A DNA stretch of 6,640 nt from Synechococcales cyanobacterium PMM_0085 (GTDB taxonomy: Bacteria > Cyanobacteriota > Cyanobacteriia > Elainellales > Elainellaceae), in the NCBI GenBank assembly GCA_949127705.1, contig CASBQJ010000201.1, positions 1 through 6,640 on the forward strand, read 5' to 3'. The notes beneath the pieces are model-generated. The model had not been told where the DNA came from. It worked only from the letters and a program-made list of their open reading frames with translations, and searched no databases. This document shows, piece after piece, positions 5,929 through 6,640 of the stretch (positions within the stretch are counted from its first letter, which is position 1; each line of letters opens with the position of its first letter). The position numbers and the translations under genes are program-made.

Positions 5929-6640
5929 ATGTATATATTCCGTCGCTGGTGGGATCGACATGCGCTTAAACTGGGGTTAGCTTGCCTAGCCCTCAGTACA
6001 GCATGGTTATTGAGGCAAACGCAGAGCGCGGTTGTCCTTGAGCTGTATCAGCGACTAACCCTTCCTTTTCAAGCTGCTGGCCCCCCTCAAGCAGAGATTT
6101 TAGCCAACGCTCAGGTTCAAGAATTACAGGAGCGGCTAACTGAGCTAGAAAGTCAAAATCATCAGCTCCAAAAACTTTTAGATTACAAAGCTGTTCAACC
6201 CGCAACCGCCATTGTGGCACCCATCGTTGGCCGTAGCGCCGACCATTGGTGGCAGCAGGTTACCCTAGGGCGAGGTAGCCAACAGGGAATTAAGGTAGGG
6301 GCTGTAGTATCGGGAACGGGAGGCGTTGTGGGTCGGGTAGTCCAGGTGACTCCAAACACCAGCCGAGTTTTACTTGTCAGTGACCCAACCAGCCAAGTGG
6401 GGGTGACCATCAGCCGCTCTCGCCATATGGGCTATTTGCGAGGGCAGTCGGGCAATCGGGCCATCATGGAATTTTTTGATAAGGTTCCCGATGTGCGGCC
6501 TGGAGATGTTGTTTCTACCTCATCGTTTAGTCAGCTGTTTCCACCAGGGCTTGCAGTCGGAAAAATTGAATCGGTCGATTTTGGCAAAAGCCCTGCTCCC
6601 GAAGCAGTCATTGAATTGTCTGCACCCCTCAGTTATTTAG
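5929..6640 (+). CDS. mreC: MreC, rod-shape membrane protein (3' end beyond window)
   Basis: MreC is a bitopic membrane protein that links MreB filaments to the peptidoglycan synthases outside the membrane. The window holds 237 codons of an open frame that runs off the right edge. Basic and aromatic residues (MYIFRRWWDR) precede one membrane helix at about 12-28 (ALKLGLACLALSTAWLL). A coiled coil follows at about 56-86 (ILANAQVQELQERLTELESQ onward). The beta-rich periplasmic domain then shows the family blocks GGVVGRVVQVTPNTSRVLLV (131-150), SDPTSQVGVTISRSR (151-165), RPGDVVSTS (190-198) and FPPGLAVGKI (204-213). ATG at 5929-5931 directly follows an in-frame TGA (5926-5928), so no earlier start is possible. 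The ribosome site is weak, which suggests translation partly coupled to mreB. Only the C-terminal end appears missing, since cyanobacterial MreC is about 240-290 residues long. Confidence 0.95.
   Translation, partial: MYIFRRWWDRHALKLGLACLALSTAWLLRQTQSAVVLELYQRLTLPFQAAGPPQAEILANAQVQELQERLTELESQNHQLQKLLDYKAVQPATAIVAPIVGRSADHWWQQVTLGRGSQQGIKVGAVVSGTGGVVGRVVQVTPNTSRVLLVSDPTSQVGVTISRSRHMGYLRGQSGNRAIMEFFDKVPDVRPGDVVSTSSFSQLFPPGLAVGKIESVDFGKSPAPEAVIELSAPLSYL

Overview
The window looks like chromosomal DNA from a cyanobacterium, probably a rod-shaped or filamentous one. The evidence is the cyanobacterial type of SecA (no C-terminal zinc finger, a long insert before the last helicase motif), a di-haem cytochrome of a kind I know from cyanobacteria, a mreB-mreC pair with cyanobacterial sequence character, and five copies of the HIP1 octamer GCGATCGC (977, 1050, 3816, 4365, 4743). 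Base composition is near 50% GC. I cannot name the genus from sequence alone.

Layout. At the left edge (45-203, minus strand) lies a decayed C-terminal fragment that I read as FtsH-like. It has an in-frame TAA and its 5' side ends against a cyanobacterial-type dispersed repeat (about 204-284). Next, on the minus strand, comes a complete secA (321-3122), and 172 bases upstream of it a complete gene for a small secreted di-haem cytochrome c (3295-3981). An 825-base non-coding region (3982-4806) separates this leftward block from the rightward mreB (4807/4808-5851) and the 5' part of mreC (5929-6640, running off the window). The non-coding region holds short tandem repeats, hairpins and a plausible mreB promoter with an 18-base dyad between its -35 and -10 boxes.

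Function. SecA drives protein export through SecYEG, and the cytochrome with its Sec signal peptide is a likely client, though the two genes need not be functionally linked. MreB and MreC are the cytoplasmic filament and its membrane partner in the elongation complex that sets rod shape; mreD usually follows and would lie beyond the right edge.

Novelty. I see no CRISPR array, transposase, phage gene, toxin-antitoxin pair or other defence module. This is mostly a housekeeping region. The points worth a second look are the ftsH-like remnant next to the repeat, the in-frame 24-base tandem repeat that builds an odd N-terminal extension on the cytochrome, and the dyad in the mreB promoter.
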